Source of the DNA: Azolla caroliniana
Taxonomy: Eukaryota > Polypodiophyta
Length of the DNA: 64,000 nucleotides
Direction: 5' to 3'
Assembly: GCA_043228905.1 (NCBI GenBank)
Contig: JBHGNT010000020.1
Coordinates: 8,804,001-8,868,000, forward strand
The notes under the pieces are model-generated. The model saw only the letters and a list, made by a program, of their open reading frames with translations. It searched no databases and was not told where the DNA came from. Each line of letters starts with the position of its first letter. Position 1 is the first letter of the stretch. Shown here piece by piece: positions 31,255 through 42,531 of the stretch. Made by a program: the position numbers and the translations under genes.

Positions 31255-31585
31255 GGCAAATGGTACACATCTTCGTCTTCATCATCTTCTTCAGAGAAAG
31301 CCCCTTCTTTCAACCTCACAATGCATTATTTGGCCTTAATTGATTGATCATGAGTTGCAACATGATTTGAGAATGCTTATAAATGTAACAATATTAAGGA
31401 AGATACCATTAGATTGCATCTTTTCAAAGCATTCAACTGCTTCTTCAGATTTTCCATATGTAACTTCTCACCCATTCTTCTCAACATAGAGCTACAATTC
31501 TAAAGCTTAGATCTTCTTTGACCCATTTGATTCATCTCCTCTTCTTTCTTTTTTAAGGCCTCAATGCATCTAAGAAGAGAATTTC
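31255..31585 (-). pseudogene. PPR motif/BPS1-like piece, copy B
   Basis: Equivalent to 9235-9575. It joins at about 31583 to the PPR gene in a different frame, so the PPR coding sequence now ends with a few out-of-place residues (CGQKFSS) before a stop. Confidence 0.55.
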
Positions 31586-32798
31586 TGACCACATTGAAGA
31601 CGAGAATCTCCCAATTTCACAACTCGATCAAATATATTCCTTGCCTCTTCTAAGGTTTCACAAGTCGAATACAGGTTGACTAGTGCATTTCCAATGATAA
31701 CATCTGACTCCAGACCATTTTTGAGAATTTGATCATAAATCAGTTGTCCTTCTAAAGCTCCGATCATTGTGCATGACTTTAGAACAGATGAGAATATAAA
31801 GCTACTAGGTTTTACGTGCTTCTTTTGCATTTTCTCAAATACCAATAATGCCAAGAGTCCATAGCCATTCTGGCCATATCCAACAATGAGAGAACCCCAC
31901 AAGACAACATCTTTCTTGGGTGAGATGTCAAATAATTTCTGAGCCTCTTGAATAGCTCCATGATTCGAATACATATCGACAACAGAGCTTCCTACAATAG
32001 CATCAGAATTCATCCCACTTCTAATGACTTGATCATAGAGTATTAAACCCTGCATTGTATCCCCAATAGTGCTACATGCCTTGAGAACACTTGCAAGGAT
32101 GGCATTGTTGGGCTTGATAGTGCCCTTTTGAATCTCTTGGAAGTGCTCAAGGGTAGAATGACCTTGATTATGTCGAGTGTATGAACAAATCAAGGCATTC
32201 CATATAGCCACAACTTGAACTGGTAAGCTATCAAATACCTTCTGAGCTTCATTTAAGCTACCAAAATTCCCATACATGTCAATCAAAGCACTAGAAACAA
32301 TCGGATCTGATATATGCCCCATTCTAATGATCTGATTATGTATATATTTGCCATGAACAATGGATTGAATGCTACCACACGCTTTTAAAGCACAGACAAA
32401 TATAACTTTATCTGGAACAATATTAGACATGACCATTTCATTATAGAGTTGAAGTACAACATTGCCATAGCCATGTTGGGCATATCCAGAAATCAATGCA
32501 CCCCATGAAATAATGTTCCGGTTTTGCAATATGTCGAATGTTCTTTGTGCCTCCTCAAGGCTCCCACACTTGGCATACATATCAATGACTGCACTTCCAA
32601 TCAACATAGCTGATTCAAATCCACTCTCGATTAACTCACCATGAATCAACCTTCCTTGCCTTATTGAAGCCTCATTGCTACATGCTTTCAATGTGGTTAG
32701 AAATGTGACTTTGTCCAGTTTCTCATCTTGTTCATGTAACGTCTTGTCCACAATTTTATATGGTTGCAGAATCTCCCAAAGTAGCACATCACAATCTT
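31570..32798 (-). pseudogene. PPR (PLS-type) gene fragment, copy B
   Basis: About 409 open codons bounded by a TAA at about 32799 and a stop at 31570. The sequence is a regular array of about eleven PPR motifs in P-L-S rhythm (KVTFLTTLKACS, IGSAVIDMYAKCGSLEEAQ, NIISWGALISGYAQHGYG, KVIFVCALKACGS). No N-terminal targeting peptide, E or DYW domain is present, and no ATG begins the frame, so it is an internal fragment of a larger organellar RNA-binding protein gene. The C-terminal end is joined to other sequence at 31583. The frame has stayed open, so either the fragment is young or it is under some constraint. Confidence 0.8.
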
Positions 32799-34076
32799 AC
32801 GCTACCTCAATGTAGGCTTGCTAATTGCTAATGTAAACATGATGTGGAGCATATAAGGCCTATCGATCGGCATCATGAACAGCAATTCAGTAGGTTTGCA
32901 TCAGATTCGCCAAGGATGGTTCATCATGATCTCTCCATTAATCCAAAGGATGACGGGGATATGAGTAGTGGAGAACTATAGTGGCTAGTAATTATTCGAC
33001 AATTCATAAGAATTGTAGGATAGAGTTTCTAGGTTTTCCAAATCCTATTCATGTGAATGCTTAGCACAAGAGTTTCATGTACTAGATAATCATGGATAAA
33101 ATACAAAACGTTTTCCAATCCCTTGATTGCAGAATAATTCCGTACACTTACTAGCCAAGCATTCCTTGGATCACAACTTCTATATCATCTAATAATTCAA
33201 AAGAATCCTAAGTAACGATAGTAGGCTTTACAATCTTTGAATATGAATGTATACCATAGTACTACAGAGATAAAAAAATGCAGAAGAATAATATGCACAT
33301 ACTACTAATATCGGATGAATTTCTTCCATGTTTTTTGTCACATGAAAACATAGTGTTAGCACAAGCTACTACTAATCTCGTAGAGTTGTCCCCCTTTCTT
33401 CTATAGTTAATCATTTCCTCAGACAAATTTTCTCCATTTCATTTGCACACACAACATTAAGAAGGAGTCAAAGCACAAAAATTTCGTACAATAACTCAAA
33501 TGTATATTTTCATTTTCTTTTGTCAAACAACAATCATGAAGAGTGAAACAACAAAGATTCTGCATTTATATCTAATTTTAGACGAATTTCTTCCTTTTTC
33601 CCATACAATAACATTCAGCACGAAAGAACAATAGTTTCCACATAGTTACTACTATATTTCTCTCATATAAGAACAACGACTACTAGCATCAGACATACAT
33701 AAGGATAAGTAGCAAAAGCACAAAGAACATTGTACAATAGCTACTAATCTTAGATGAATTTATTCTCAGTTTCACTCATACAAAACAAAAGTATTTACTG
33801 CCAATCCCAAATGAATTTTTTTCCAATTTTTTTCTTATAACAAATCATCGTAATGATTCTTACTACTAATTTCACATAAACCTCTTCCATTCCTTTCCCG
33901 TACGAAACTAGTTACAATGAAATCCTTACCTGTCCATCTCTTACTTATACACAAGAACATCAAACACGTGTAATTCCAAATTTTACCAATCCAATACAAA
34001 AAGTGTAATTCCAAAAATATCCACAAAATCAAATATATCTATCGAGTGAACAAAATATCTAATAATGCACAATCAT
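32799..34076. other. Intergenic sequence, no gene seen
   Basis: AT-rich, with no recognised coding sequence. The second half (33501-34076) is shared with 9951-10550. The first half, with the PPR 5' part, is missing from block A. Confidence 0.6.
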
Positions 34077-34078
34077 CA

Positions 34079-35936
34079 CTAAATTGGGGCCCTACAACTG
34101 CGAGCATTGTGTCCTTTCCCACGGCACCTTCCACAACGATGTTCTTTCTTCTTTGTGCCTTCTTCTATTGTGCGTATACATTTGGTTTTTGGACGTCCCG
34201 GAGGTCTTCGTGTGGTTGGTGGTAACATGCCTGGAACAAAATTATCATGCGTAACAACAACAGGAAATATTGGCTCCTTGTAAGTATCGCAATATGATTG
34301 CAACAAATATGCCTTGTGTGCAAAAGATTGAACTCTTTCTTTTCGAAACAAAATAGCGGCCGCTGCATGTGCACAAGGTAACCGCATATCCTGCCATTGT
34401 CCACAAGTACATATCTTCTTATCCACATAAACAATCCTAACATGTTTCGGAGTATGGATCTCAAAAACATCATTAGTGGATGGCAAAATACGATATAGTC
34501 TTCCACGTTGTATGGATTCTCTAATGAATTTCTCTACATATCCAACCAATGCATTACGTGTTATCTCTCCATTAACCAATCCAGTACGTGCTTTAGAAGT
34601 TTCTCCATTAATCCTCCTTTCATAAAACCATGACTTTATCTTCTGGCGTATCAATTCCATCATCCCTAGAATAGGCATAGCTCTAGCCTCTAACAACCAT
34701 GCATTTAGGGACTCGGCAATGTTAGATGTCAAGTGTCCAAACCTTTTCCCTCAAAACTTACATGTAGCCCAATGTGAGGGGTCGGCGATGCTCCTTAGCC
34801 ATTCAGCTGCATTACTATTTAAAGTGCGAATTTCTCCAATGATAACATCAAAGTCTTGAGTATTAGTTGCATCTGCAGCTTTCCACAACATCCCCAATAG
34901 TTGAGTGCTTTTAAAAGCTTTTCTAAAATTGTCTGATAGATGGCGCATGCAATATCCATGTGATGAATCATTGCCAAACACCAACATGACACCATCCACT
35001 AAACCCTTTTGTCTATCTGAAATAAACGTTAGTGGATCTGTGTGTCGAAGAACATCCTTCAAACTTTGAAGAAACCAACACCAATCATCATCATTCTCTA
35101 CTATTACTACACCAAATGCAATCGGAAACAAAGCACCTTGTGCATCGATGGTAGTAGCCGTGAGAAGGATTCCTAGGTATTTTCCTTTCAAATGAGTTCC
35201 ATCTAGACCAATTATTGGTCTACAATGCATGAAACCATTTATGCTTGCATTGTAAGCAATGAATATGCGAAGAAAGCGGCCTTCAATTGTTTCTTGAACA
35301 TGTGCCACACTACCAGGATTAGCTTCTAAAATGGTTTGGCAATAATTTCGAAGATTTTGATATGCAAATACATGTTCCCCATGGATTTGAGCATGTGCAC
35401 TTTCTTTTGCTTTCCACCCTACCCTGTAAGAGATAGTGACGCCTTTTTCACGACGCACATCACCAATTAGTTCCTTTGGTGTGTATGTAGGATGATCTTT
35501 AAACTTCTCCAATGTTGTTTCAGCCAATCATTTTGAGCTTACTTCTTTGTTCCCTAATTGTTGAGTGCCACCACATTTATGTTCTTCCCTATTCGTCTTG
35601 ATTTGGCATTTTGGACCTCCTTCAATACAAGATGCCTGCAACCTCCACCGCCATCCAGAATTTTTGCATGCAATTGTTAATCTAGCAAAAGTCATGTGAG
35701 CACAAATTTAAGATTAAAAGTCAAGCGAATGTAAAAGCATATGAGTGCAAAATTCATGTGAACCTTGTTTTATCCGACTTGATCACTCTTAGCTCAACAT
35801 GAGAGCCAATTGCATCATCTGTCACAGTTTGTCGAAGCTCCTTCAAAGAGTCAAATTGCCTTCCCTCCACCAAAGCCATTCTATGAGAGACCTCAAACAT
35901 CGAAATGAGAGCGAGATAGAGAGAAGAAGAAGAAGA
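34079..35936 (-). pseudogene. MURA-type MULE transposase, copy B (uninterrupted)
   Basis: Exon 1 ends at 35764; an 81 bp GT-AG intron (35683-35763) joins in perfect phase (KT-R-LTIACKNSG). Exon 2 carries the MULE domain (PIIGLDGTHLKG, ISDRQKGLVDG, DDDWCWFLQSL), the SWIM finger (CTCGQWQDMRLPCAHA) and a terminal zinc knuckle (CGRCRGKGHNARSC). Two TGA codons interrupt it: one replaces Trp in SSKW-LAE (about 35528), the other replaces a residue between WATCKF and GKRFGH (about 34751). Both also occur in copy A. Without them the protein would be roughly 560-600 residues, a usual MURA length. No terminal inverted repeats were identified. Confidence 0.92.
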
Positions 35937-36235
35937 AGAAGAAAGCATTGGATCTATACAAAACGATGAGAAACGTTGATGTTTCTTCTTCACATCCAAA
36001 TGAACATACTTTTGTTGCTTTACTCAAGGCTTGTATAAGGTTAAGAGACATGAGAACAAGTCTTCATGTACATGTAGAATGTGATTCGAGAGGTTTCCTA
36101 CATAGTGATATCTCATTGGCTACCACTTTGGTTGATACTTATGCAAAATGTGGCTCAATCGAGAGAACTAGACAGGTTTTCGATAAATTACATGTTAGAG
36201 ATACAATCTCCTGGACTTCATTGATTGTGTTTGAA
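35930..36235 (+). pseudogene. PPR N-terminal fragment next to MULE, copy B
   Basis: Same as 13411-13685 but continuing slightly further (VRDTISWTSLIVFERLPKEENH), about 2-3 PPR motifs. It then passes into a short duplicated stretch (GTTAGAGATACAATCTC occurs at 36193 and 36261) and ends. It is head to head with MULE exon 1. Confidence 0.8.
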
Positions 36236-36324
36236 AGACTACCCAAAGAAGAGAATCACATGTTAGAGATACAATCTCTGTCAGCAGTTGGAGAGAATCA
36301 CATCTCTGTCAGCAATTGGAGAGA

Positions 36325-36735
36325 TTGAAGTCAACCGATGAAGGTGGATATTTTAGTATTCCATGGCTTTGCCAAGCTATGAAAGAAGTGGTTCTTTCTA
36401 CACATGGATATGCAGAGGTATTTATCCCTGATCTTCAACGGGCTCTTGCAGAAGGTGATTTCAAATAGTTAGATGAATACTTAGATGACAAAGCTTCTTG
36501 GCATTTGCTGAACTCTCCGAGATGCCATCTCAGAAATAAAAACCTACGATTCTTACGTTGATCTAGTTATACATAGCTTCTCACCACATACAGTTGGTTA
36601 TGAACCTTACCTGAGAAGATCTAAAAATTCTCTTCTTAGATGCATTGAGGCATTAAAAAGGAAAGACGAGGAGATGAATCAAGTGGGTCAAAGAAGATCT
36701 AAGCTTGAGAATTGTAGCTCTATGTTGAGAAGAAT
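36325..36735 (+). pseudogene. BPS1/ROH1-like (BYPASS family) gene fragment
   Basis: Plus-strand coding debris reading STDEGGYFSIPWLCQAM, LSTHGYAEVFIPDLQ, GDFK then TAG then LDEYLDD, a frameshift, KLLGIC then TGA then TLRDAISEIKTY, YVDLVIHSFSP, and a basic coiled stretch RSKLENCSSMLRRMGEKL. The spacing of the LDEYLDD / KLL..C...R / L..H motifs recalls plant BYPASS1/ROH1 proteins. This is recognition from memory, so the family is tentative. Two stops and one frameshift make it a pseudogene. Confidence 0.45.
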
Positions 36736-36917
36736 GGGTGAGAAGTTACATATGGAAAATTTGAAGAAGCAGTTGAATGCTTTGAAAAGATGCAATCTAA
36801 TGGTATCTTCCTTGATATTGTTACATTTATAAGCATTCTCAAAGCATGTTGCAACTTAGGATCAATCAATGAAGACCAAGTAATGCATTGTGAGGTTGAA
36901 AGAAGGGGTTTTCTCTG
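36728..36917 (+). pseudogene. PPR motif fragment downstream of BPS1-like piece
   Basis: A different frame from the preceding piece: VTYGKFEEAVECFEKM, DIVTFISILKACCNLGS, HCEVERRGFL then stop. It is about 1.5 PPR motifs, fused directly to the BPS1-like fragment. The same fusion occurs inverted in blocks A, B and C. Confidence 0.65.
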
Positions 36918-37037
36918 AAGAAGAAGAAGAAGAAGAAATCTTTGAAGGATACAGGAAAAAGAGAAATTAGTAGAAAAAGGGGATTGAATAATAAAAGAAG
37001 AAAGAGCAAACCTAATAATAGAGAAATGACTACATAT

Positions 37038-37084
<47 letters not shown>

Positions 37085-37196
37085 TCACCTGATGAAGACG
37101 ATTGATGATGAACAAGAAAGAAGAGAAAGACTACCCATAGAATCGCTAAGTAAAGAATTTTGTGTTTGACGAGTATTTTGATAAATATGGCTTGTA
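36918..37196. other. Short intergenic stretch with (CA)n microsatellite
   Basis: Contains a GAA run (about 36917-36935) and an uninterrupted (CA)19 at 37041-37078. No gene seen. Confidence 0.8.
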
Positions 37197-38136
37197 TATA
37201 TTTGAGTGTATATTTACTTTATAGAGTGTATTTTTTTGGACATAGGGGTAGTTTGGTAAATTTGAAACTTCCAAGGGCATTCTGGTAAATAGACAAACTT
37301 CCAGGGGTATCCTGGTACTTTTCCCTTAAAATTATTCAGAGTACCATCATTGGAGCTGAATTGTGATAAGCAATCTTGTACAAATCTAGCGCGAAATCCA
37401 AAGATGAGCGACAATATTTGACATGTCTCCTTTAAGAATCATTTCTTACGAGACTTAATCGAGGATAAAAAGATAGAATTAAAGTTCACACCATCAACCT
37501 CGATGTGGGCCGATTTTAAGACAAAAGCACAACACATTGTATTGCAAGGAAATAGGATCTCTAAATATTTCTAAATTCAAAGAATAAAGCATGATGCTTT
37601 GATTATTTGATTAGGTGGGAGTGTTAAATTAGAGAATAATAAACAATAATGTATATGGTCTCTCATCTAGGAGACACGTGAAGAGACATAGTGTCTCATG
37701 GGAAAGCCCACGGTTGGCAACTACTTGTTGTATCGTTGTACATTTTGTTTCATTAGAATCGAATCAATACGTTAAGTCTATACAAATCTGTTACACTATA
37801 TTCTATTCCTATACTTCTACATTTTAATATGTACATCATCATATGTCTTCATTAATCCTAAAAGAATTTGATGGAGGTTATGCATGGGTGGTTGGGCTGA
37901 AGAGGTTGGCGATGGCCGAGGAGCGGAGCACAGAGAGGGCATCGGGTGACACAAGGCAGCGTGGAGTTTTGTACTGTGTGATCGTGGCGCCACTCAACAT
38001 GAAGCGGTCTACGAGGCGCGAGAAAGTGCCGCGTTGCACAATGCACAACTCCAAGGCACCGATTGTCCCCATTTTCCTTGACGTGACATACCCTGCCTCC
38101 ACAAATCAGCGGTCCATCAATGCGGCGCAATCCACC
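37197..38136 (-). pseudogene. Duplicated GH3 3' end with its downstream flank
   Basis: Nearly identical to 41849-42790 (about four differences noted by eye). It contains the last ~86 GH3 codons (38136-37878: EAGYVTSRKMGTIGALEL... to SPTTHA) and the 3' flanking DNA. The copy has a TGA at 38106-38108 where the functional gene has Ser (DRSFVEAG). It ends at CGCAATCCACC, where Tat ORF3 debris begins. No promoter or 5' exon is present. Confidence 0.93.
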
Positions 38137-39172
38137 AATGAAATGGATGTGGTAGAGACAGATGTTCTCAAGTCATATTTTGGAGAGTATTCTCCTTTTG
38201 CAAAAGCATACAAATCACAAGGGGGTAAAGATATTTTCTTTCATGATGTCACAATATTTCTCTTGGAAGTGGCTTGTGTAAGCCCAAGATCTTACTGCAT
38301 GCCCAAGCAAAGGGCAAGATTCATTATAGCAACGTATGACGTATAGGAAATCGACTGGGGGTACATTACTGGAATTGCGCTTCGAGAACAGTTGCATGGA
38401 GTTAGGAAAGGGAAACCCATGAAACCGATTTTTGCACAATGGTTAACTATATTATGCCCAATGCCAGTACACACTAAGGGACGTAAGACCTCGAAAAGGG
38501 AAAAGGGGCAGTCTTCACAGGCATTGCCACAACAATCGGCAATAAGAATAATATTGACATGACCACAAGAAGTGTGACAAGAAAACCAGGCAACAACTGA
38601 CAACTGAGGAAGCAAGGGCTCAACAACAACCAGCCACTAATCAAGAACGAATCCCTACTACGCAACCAGAATGAAGTAGAACACAAGAGGAAAATACGAC
38701 ATCCTCACCACCCCATCCTAAAGAAAAGAGTTGGTTAGCTTCGCAACAAGCTGACAGAGAACAACAAAACTAGGAAACAAGCCGACCGAGAAAAAAGAAT
38801 TGTTTTGGAAAGAAGCAGTCGACCGGCCAAGAGCAACAAGGAGAAGGAACAACAACTAATGTCGAATCAATCGACTATGTTCAGAGGGGTACTATGGAAA
38901 AAGGCAAAGCATTGGAAATATCCCCAAATGAAGTGTTAGCTATACCCGACATACCACCACCAAGTCATGAAATAACGACCATATTATGATTTGGCACATC
39001 TTACGAGCTTGTGGATTGGTTAACTAAACACTTGCAATTCACTTCGTATCAATTGGCGCAGGAACACAAGGACCGGGAAATGATCCAATGCGCACTATTA
39101 GGCGAAACAGAGCCTAAGGACGAGCAAGAGCTGTAGAGAATCGGCTGACAACAGGATCTCAGGAATAAAGGG
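38137..39172 (+). pseudogene. Tat-type ORF3 fragment and downstream debris
   Basis: In its first 400 bp the reading frame shows clear similarity to the N-terminal domain of ORF3 at 20505: KSYFGEYSPFAKAYKSQGG, RARFIIATYD, then TAG, EIDWGYITG, PIFAQWLTIL. Beyond 38531 it becomes Gln/Asn-rich debris shared with 6332-6955 and 59171-59770. It shows that a second, more diverged Tat-type element once existed here. Confidence 0.7.
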
Positions 39173-39174
39173 GC

Positions 39175-41404
39175 GGTTATTCAAATGCCTCCTATGCATA
39201 TAGCTTTGGTCATAACAGATAAAGGGATAGACTCTAACATGTATCGATGTGTACGGTTTCCCTGTTCCGCAAAAAGTATGGTTTTGTAGTTAGGTGCAAA
39301 ATCTATCGTATAATGTGTGAAGCGTGAGCCTGCACATTTGTTCCTTGTCATGACACATTGGCATTGCAAAAAGGCCTCACTTATAGAGGAATCTAGTGAT
39401 GCATCATGAAGCAAGTGTCTCAAATCCCATCTACCAAACCATTTTTCATTATCTTGCATCCAACCGGAACACAAAATTTTGCTTTTATGCGTCTTTTGGA
39501 TCTTTTTGCTTGCTTCCCATGCAAATCTAGGAAGTCGATGTGAGGGACTTTTTTGAGCCTTAAGCATGTATTCAACAACCCTTTCCATGGCCATGATCTC
39601 AATGGGAAGCGAGCCAGTCTCAAGGAGGAGGAGGGTGTAGGGCGTTTGTTTCTTAACTTGTAGAAACTTTGTAAGAAAATGTCTATGGACCTTTTCAAAC
39701 TCTTTCCACGTAGATTTTGGGATGCTATGGCCCCATACTTCCACCCCATAGAGAAGGACCGATGTCACCAAAGTGTCGAAAAGATATTTCTTGAGGACCA
39801 ACACTTAATATCTCCAAGATTGCATGTGTTGTCAAATGCATAGTATGCTCGCTTACCCGCCTCTAAGCGGTGTGTAGCACATTCATTCCATCTATCATTT
39901 GCAAGAACTTCAAGGCCAAGATATTTGAAGCTTTTCACATATTCAAGTGGCTCACTATTGTACATAATGCATGGTTTATCTCTTCTTTTTTTTCACAAGC
40001 ATAATCTTTGTTTTAGAGCTATTGACAATTAATTTACGATGCATGCAAAAAATTTCCAATGACTTCATAAGATTTTGTGCATTTCCTAAAGTATTTGCAA
40101 AAAACACTACATCATCTGCATATAGCAAAAGCATAATCACAACATTCCTAATGACAACTTCTTCAACACATTCTTCCTGTGCAAACTTGGTAACCATTTC
40201 TTCCAATTCATCAATGCATAGACCAAATAGTGTTGGTAAGAGTGGGCATCCTTGCTTAACACCAATAGTGCTATTGAAAAAATTTGAAAGTCTATATCTC
40301 ATACACACACAACATATAACCTTCTCATAAATTCGAGAAATTGCAAGCATATATTCACTTGGCACTTCAAGTTCTTCCATTCACCTCCAAAGATGCTCAC
40401 GAGGTACCATATCAAAAGCTTTCTTGAAGTCTACAAAGCAACAATATAAACCTTTACATTTAAGGTGACTTTCCTCTATTAATACTCAAAGGGTGAAAAG
40501 GTGATCAATGGTATTATGGTGTTTTCGAAAGCCAGCTTGTCCATAAGCTCTCTTACCATTTTTGTCAGCAAATACACTTATCTTTGATTCATTATACATC
40601 CAAATAGTTTTGCCATTAATGAGGCAACCATCATGGTACGATAGTTGTTTACATTGTTTACATCTCCACCTTTATGTAAAGGTTTGATCCAATTTGTAGT
40701 CCAATTATACGGCATACCATGTTGCAATGCATCATTAAACATATCACTTATCCATACATATGTTTCCTTTCACGTCCATTTGAGCATTTTAGCCTTTATA
40801 CATTGAAGATCACTTGCCTTTCGAGAGGCCAATTTCTTAAGTCCTATGCATAAAAGAAAGGAGACATATGTGAAAGAGAACCATAACAAATCATCTTTCC
40901 GGCAAGAGATAATTCATATAAATTCATACAATGCATAGACAAGTCATGAAGAGTTAAGTCACCATAACTCTCAACATGTTTCCCCTTTAGATTTCCCCAA
41001 AATTTATCACATGCATATGCTTTCTCTTGCGTTTGGATAAATTGTTGAGTAACTTCCCATATTGTTCTCTTTCTCTGAATAAGCCATTTATACTCATCCA
41101 AATGCTTTTGGTAATTTTCTTTATCCTTAACTATATCCAAAACCATAAGGCACTTTCGAGCTTCACGACATTTTTTATCAAACCATTTTTTCCTAAATTT
41201 CTTGGTGCATTTCCCCTTATCAAAACTACAACGCATGTACCATAACAGGATCCCAATTCCCATTGGGTTGGGGGCAACGATTGCATATAATGGAAGCCCG
41301 AATTGGTTTGTTTTAAATGTCAAGTTGATTGCCCAAGAGTTGTTTAGGGTCAACCGCTCACACATTTCCAACATCCATTGTTTAGTCCATTGTTTAGGGT
41401 CCAC
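39175..41404 (-). pseudogene. LINE pol fragment, copy C
   Basis: The best-preserved N-terminal part (186 codons from 41404, KKWFDKKCREARKCL) and RT part (40380-39976, with GVKQGCPLLPTLFG and YADDVVFFAN). The C-terminal domain lies at 39965-39181, with a one-base deletion near 39799 relative to copy B. The linker between the first two pieces contains several stops. Confidence 0.85.
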
Positions 41405-41454
41405 CGCTCACACACATCAAATAGGTCATCTTTGCAACAACTTATGACATTGGG

Positions 41455-41848
41455 GTGTGCTGGCAAATGGTACACATCTTCTTCATCTTCTTCTTCTTCA
41501 AAGAAAACCCCTTCTTTCAACCTCACAATGCATTACTTGGCCTTCATTGATTGATCTTGAGTTGCAACATGATTTGAGAATGCTTATAAATGTAACAATA
41601 TTAAGGAAGATACCATTACATTGCATCTTTTCAAAGCATTCAACTGCTTCTTCAGATTTTCCATATGTAACTTCTCACCCATTCTTCTCAACATAGAGCT
41701 ACAATTCTCAAGCTTAGATCTTCTTTGACCCATTTGATTCATTTCCTCTTCTTTCCTTTTTAAGGCCTCAATGCATCTAAGAAGAGAATTTTTAGATCTT
41801 CTCAGGTAAGGTTCATAACCAATTGTATGTGGTGAGAAGCTATGTATA
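41455..41848 (-). pseudogene. PPR motif/BPS1-like piece, copy C (inverted relative to 36600-36917)
   Basis: Minus strand: VIHSFSPHTIGYEPYLRRSKNSLL, an EALKRKEEEMNQMG coil and an adjoining PPR motif. It joins the GH3 3' flank at 41849, the same flank that follows the plus-strand copy at 37197. Confidence 0.6.
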
Positions 41849-42531
41849 ACTATATTTGAGTGTATATTTACTTTATAGAGTGTATTTTTTTGGACATAGG
41901 GGTAGTTTGGTAAATTTGAAACTTCCAAAGGCATTCTGGTAAATAGACAAACTTCCAGGGGTATCCTGGTACTTTTCCCTTAAAATTATTCAGAGTACCA
42001 TCATTGGAGCTGAATTGTGATAAGCAATCTTGTACAAATCTAGCGCGAAATCCAAAGATGAGCGACAATATTTGACATGTCTCCTTTAAGAATCATTTCT
42101 TACGAGACTTAATCGAGGATAAAAAGATAGAATTAAAGTTCACACCATCAACCTCGATGTGGGCCGATTTTAAGACAAAAGCACAACATATTGTATTGCA
42201 AGGAAATAGGATCTCTAAATATTTCTAAATTCAAAGAATAAAGCATGATGCTTTGATTATTTGATTAGGTGGGAGTGTTAAATTAGAGAATAATAAACAA
42301 TAATGTATATGGTCTCTCATCTAGGAGACACGTGAAGAGACATAGTGTCTCATGGGAAAGCCCACGGTTGGCAACTACTTGTTGTATCGTTGTACATTTT
42401 GTTTCATTAGAATCGAATCAATACGTTAAGTCTATACAAATCTGTTACACTATATTCTATTCCTATACTTCTACATTTTAATATGTACATCATCATATGT
42501 CTTCATTAATCCTAAAAGAATTTGATGGAGG
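41849..42531. other. GH3 3' flanking region
   Basis: AT-rich DNA downstream of the GH3 stop codon, duplicated at 37197-37877. It would hold the 3' UTR and polyadenylation region. No clear AATAAA on the minus strand was found. Confidence 0.7.

Noticed and set aside
37041-37078. (CA)n tract as part of a CRISPR-like or telomeric array
   Set aside because: It is a plain dinucleotide microsatellite of 19 units without spacers.
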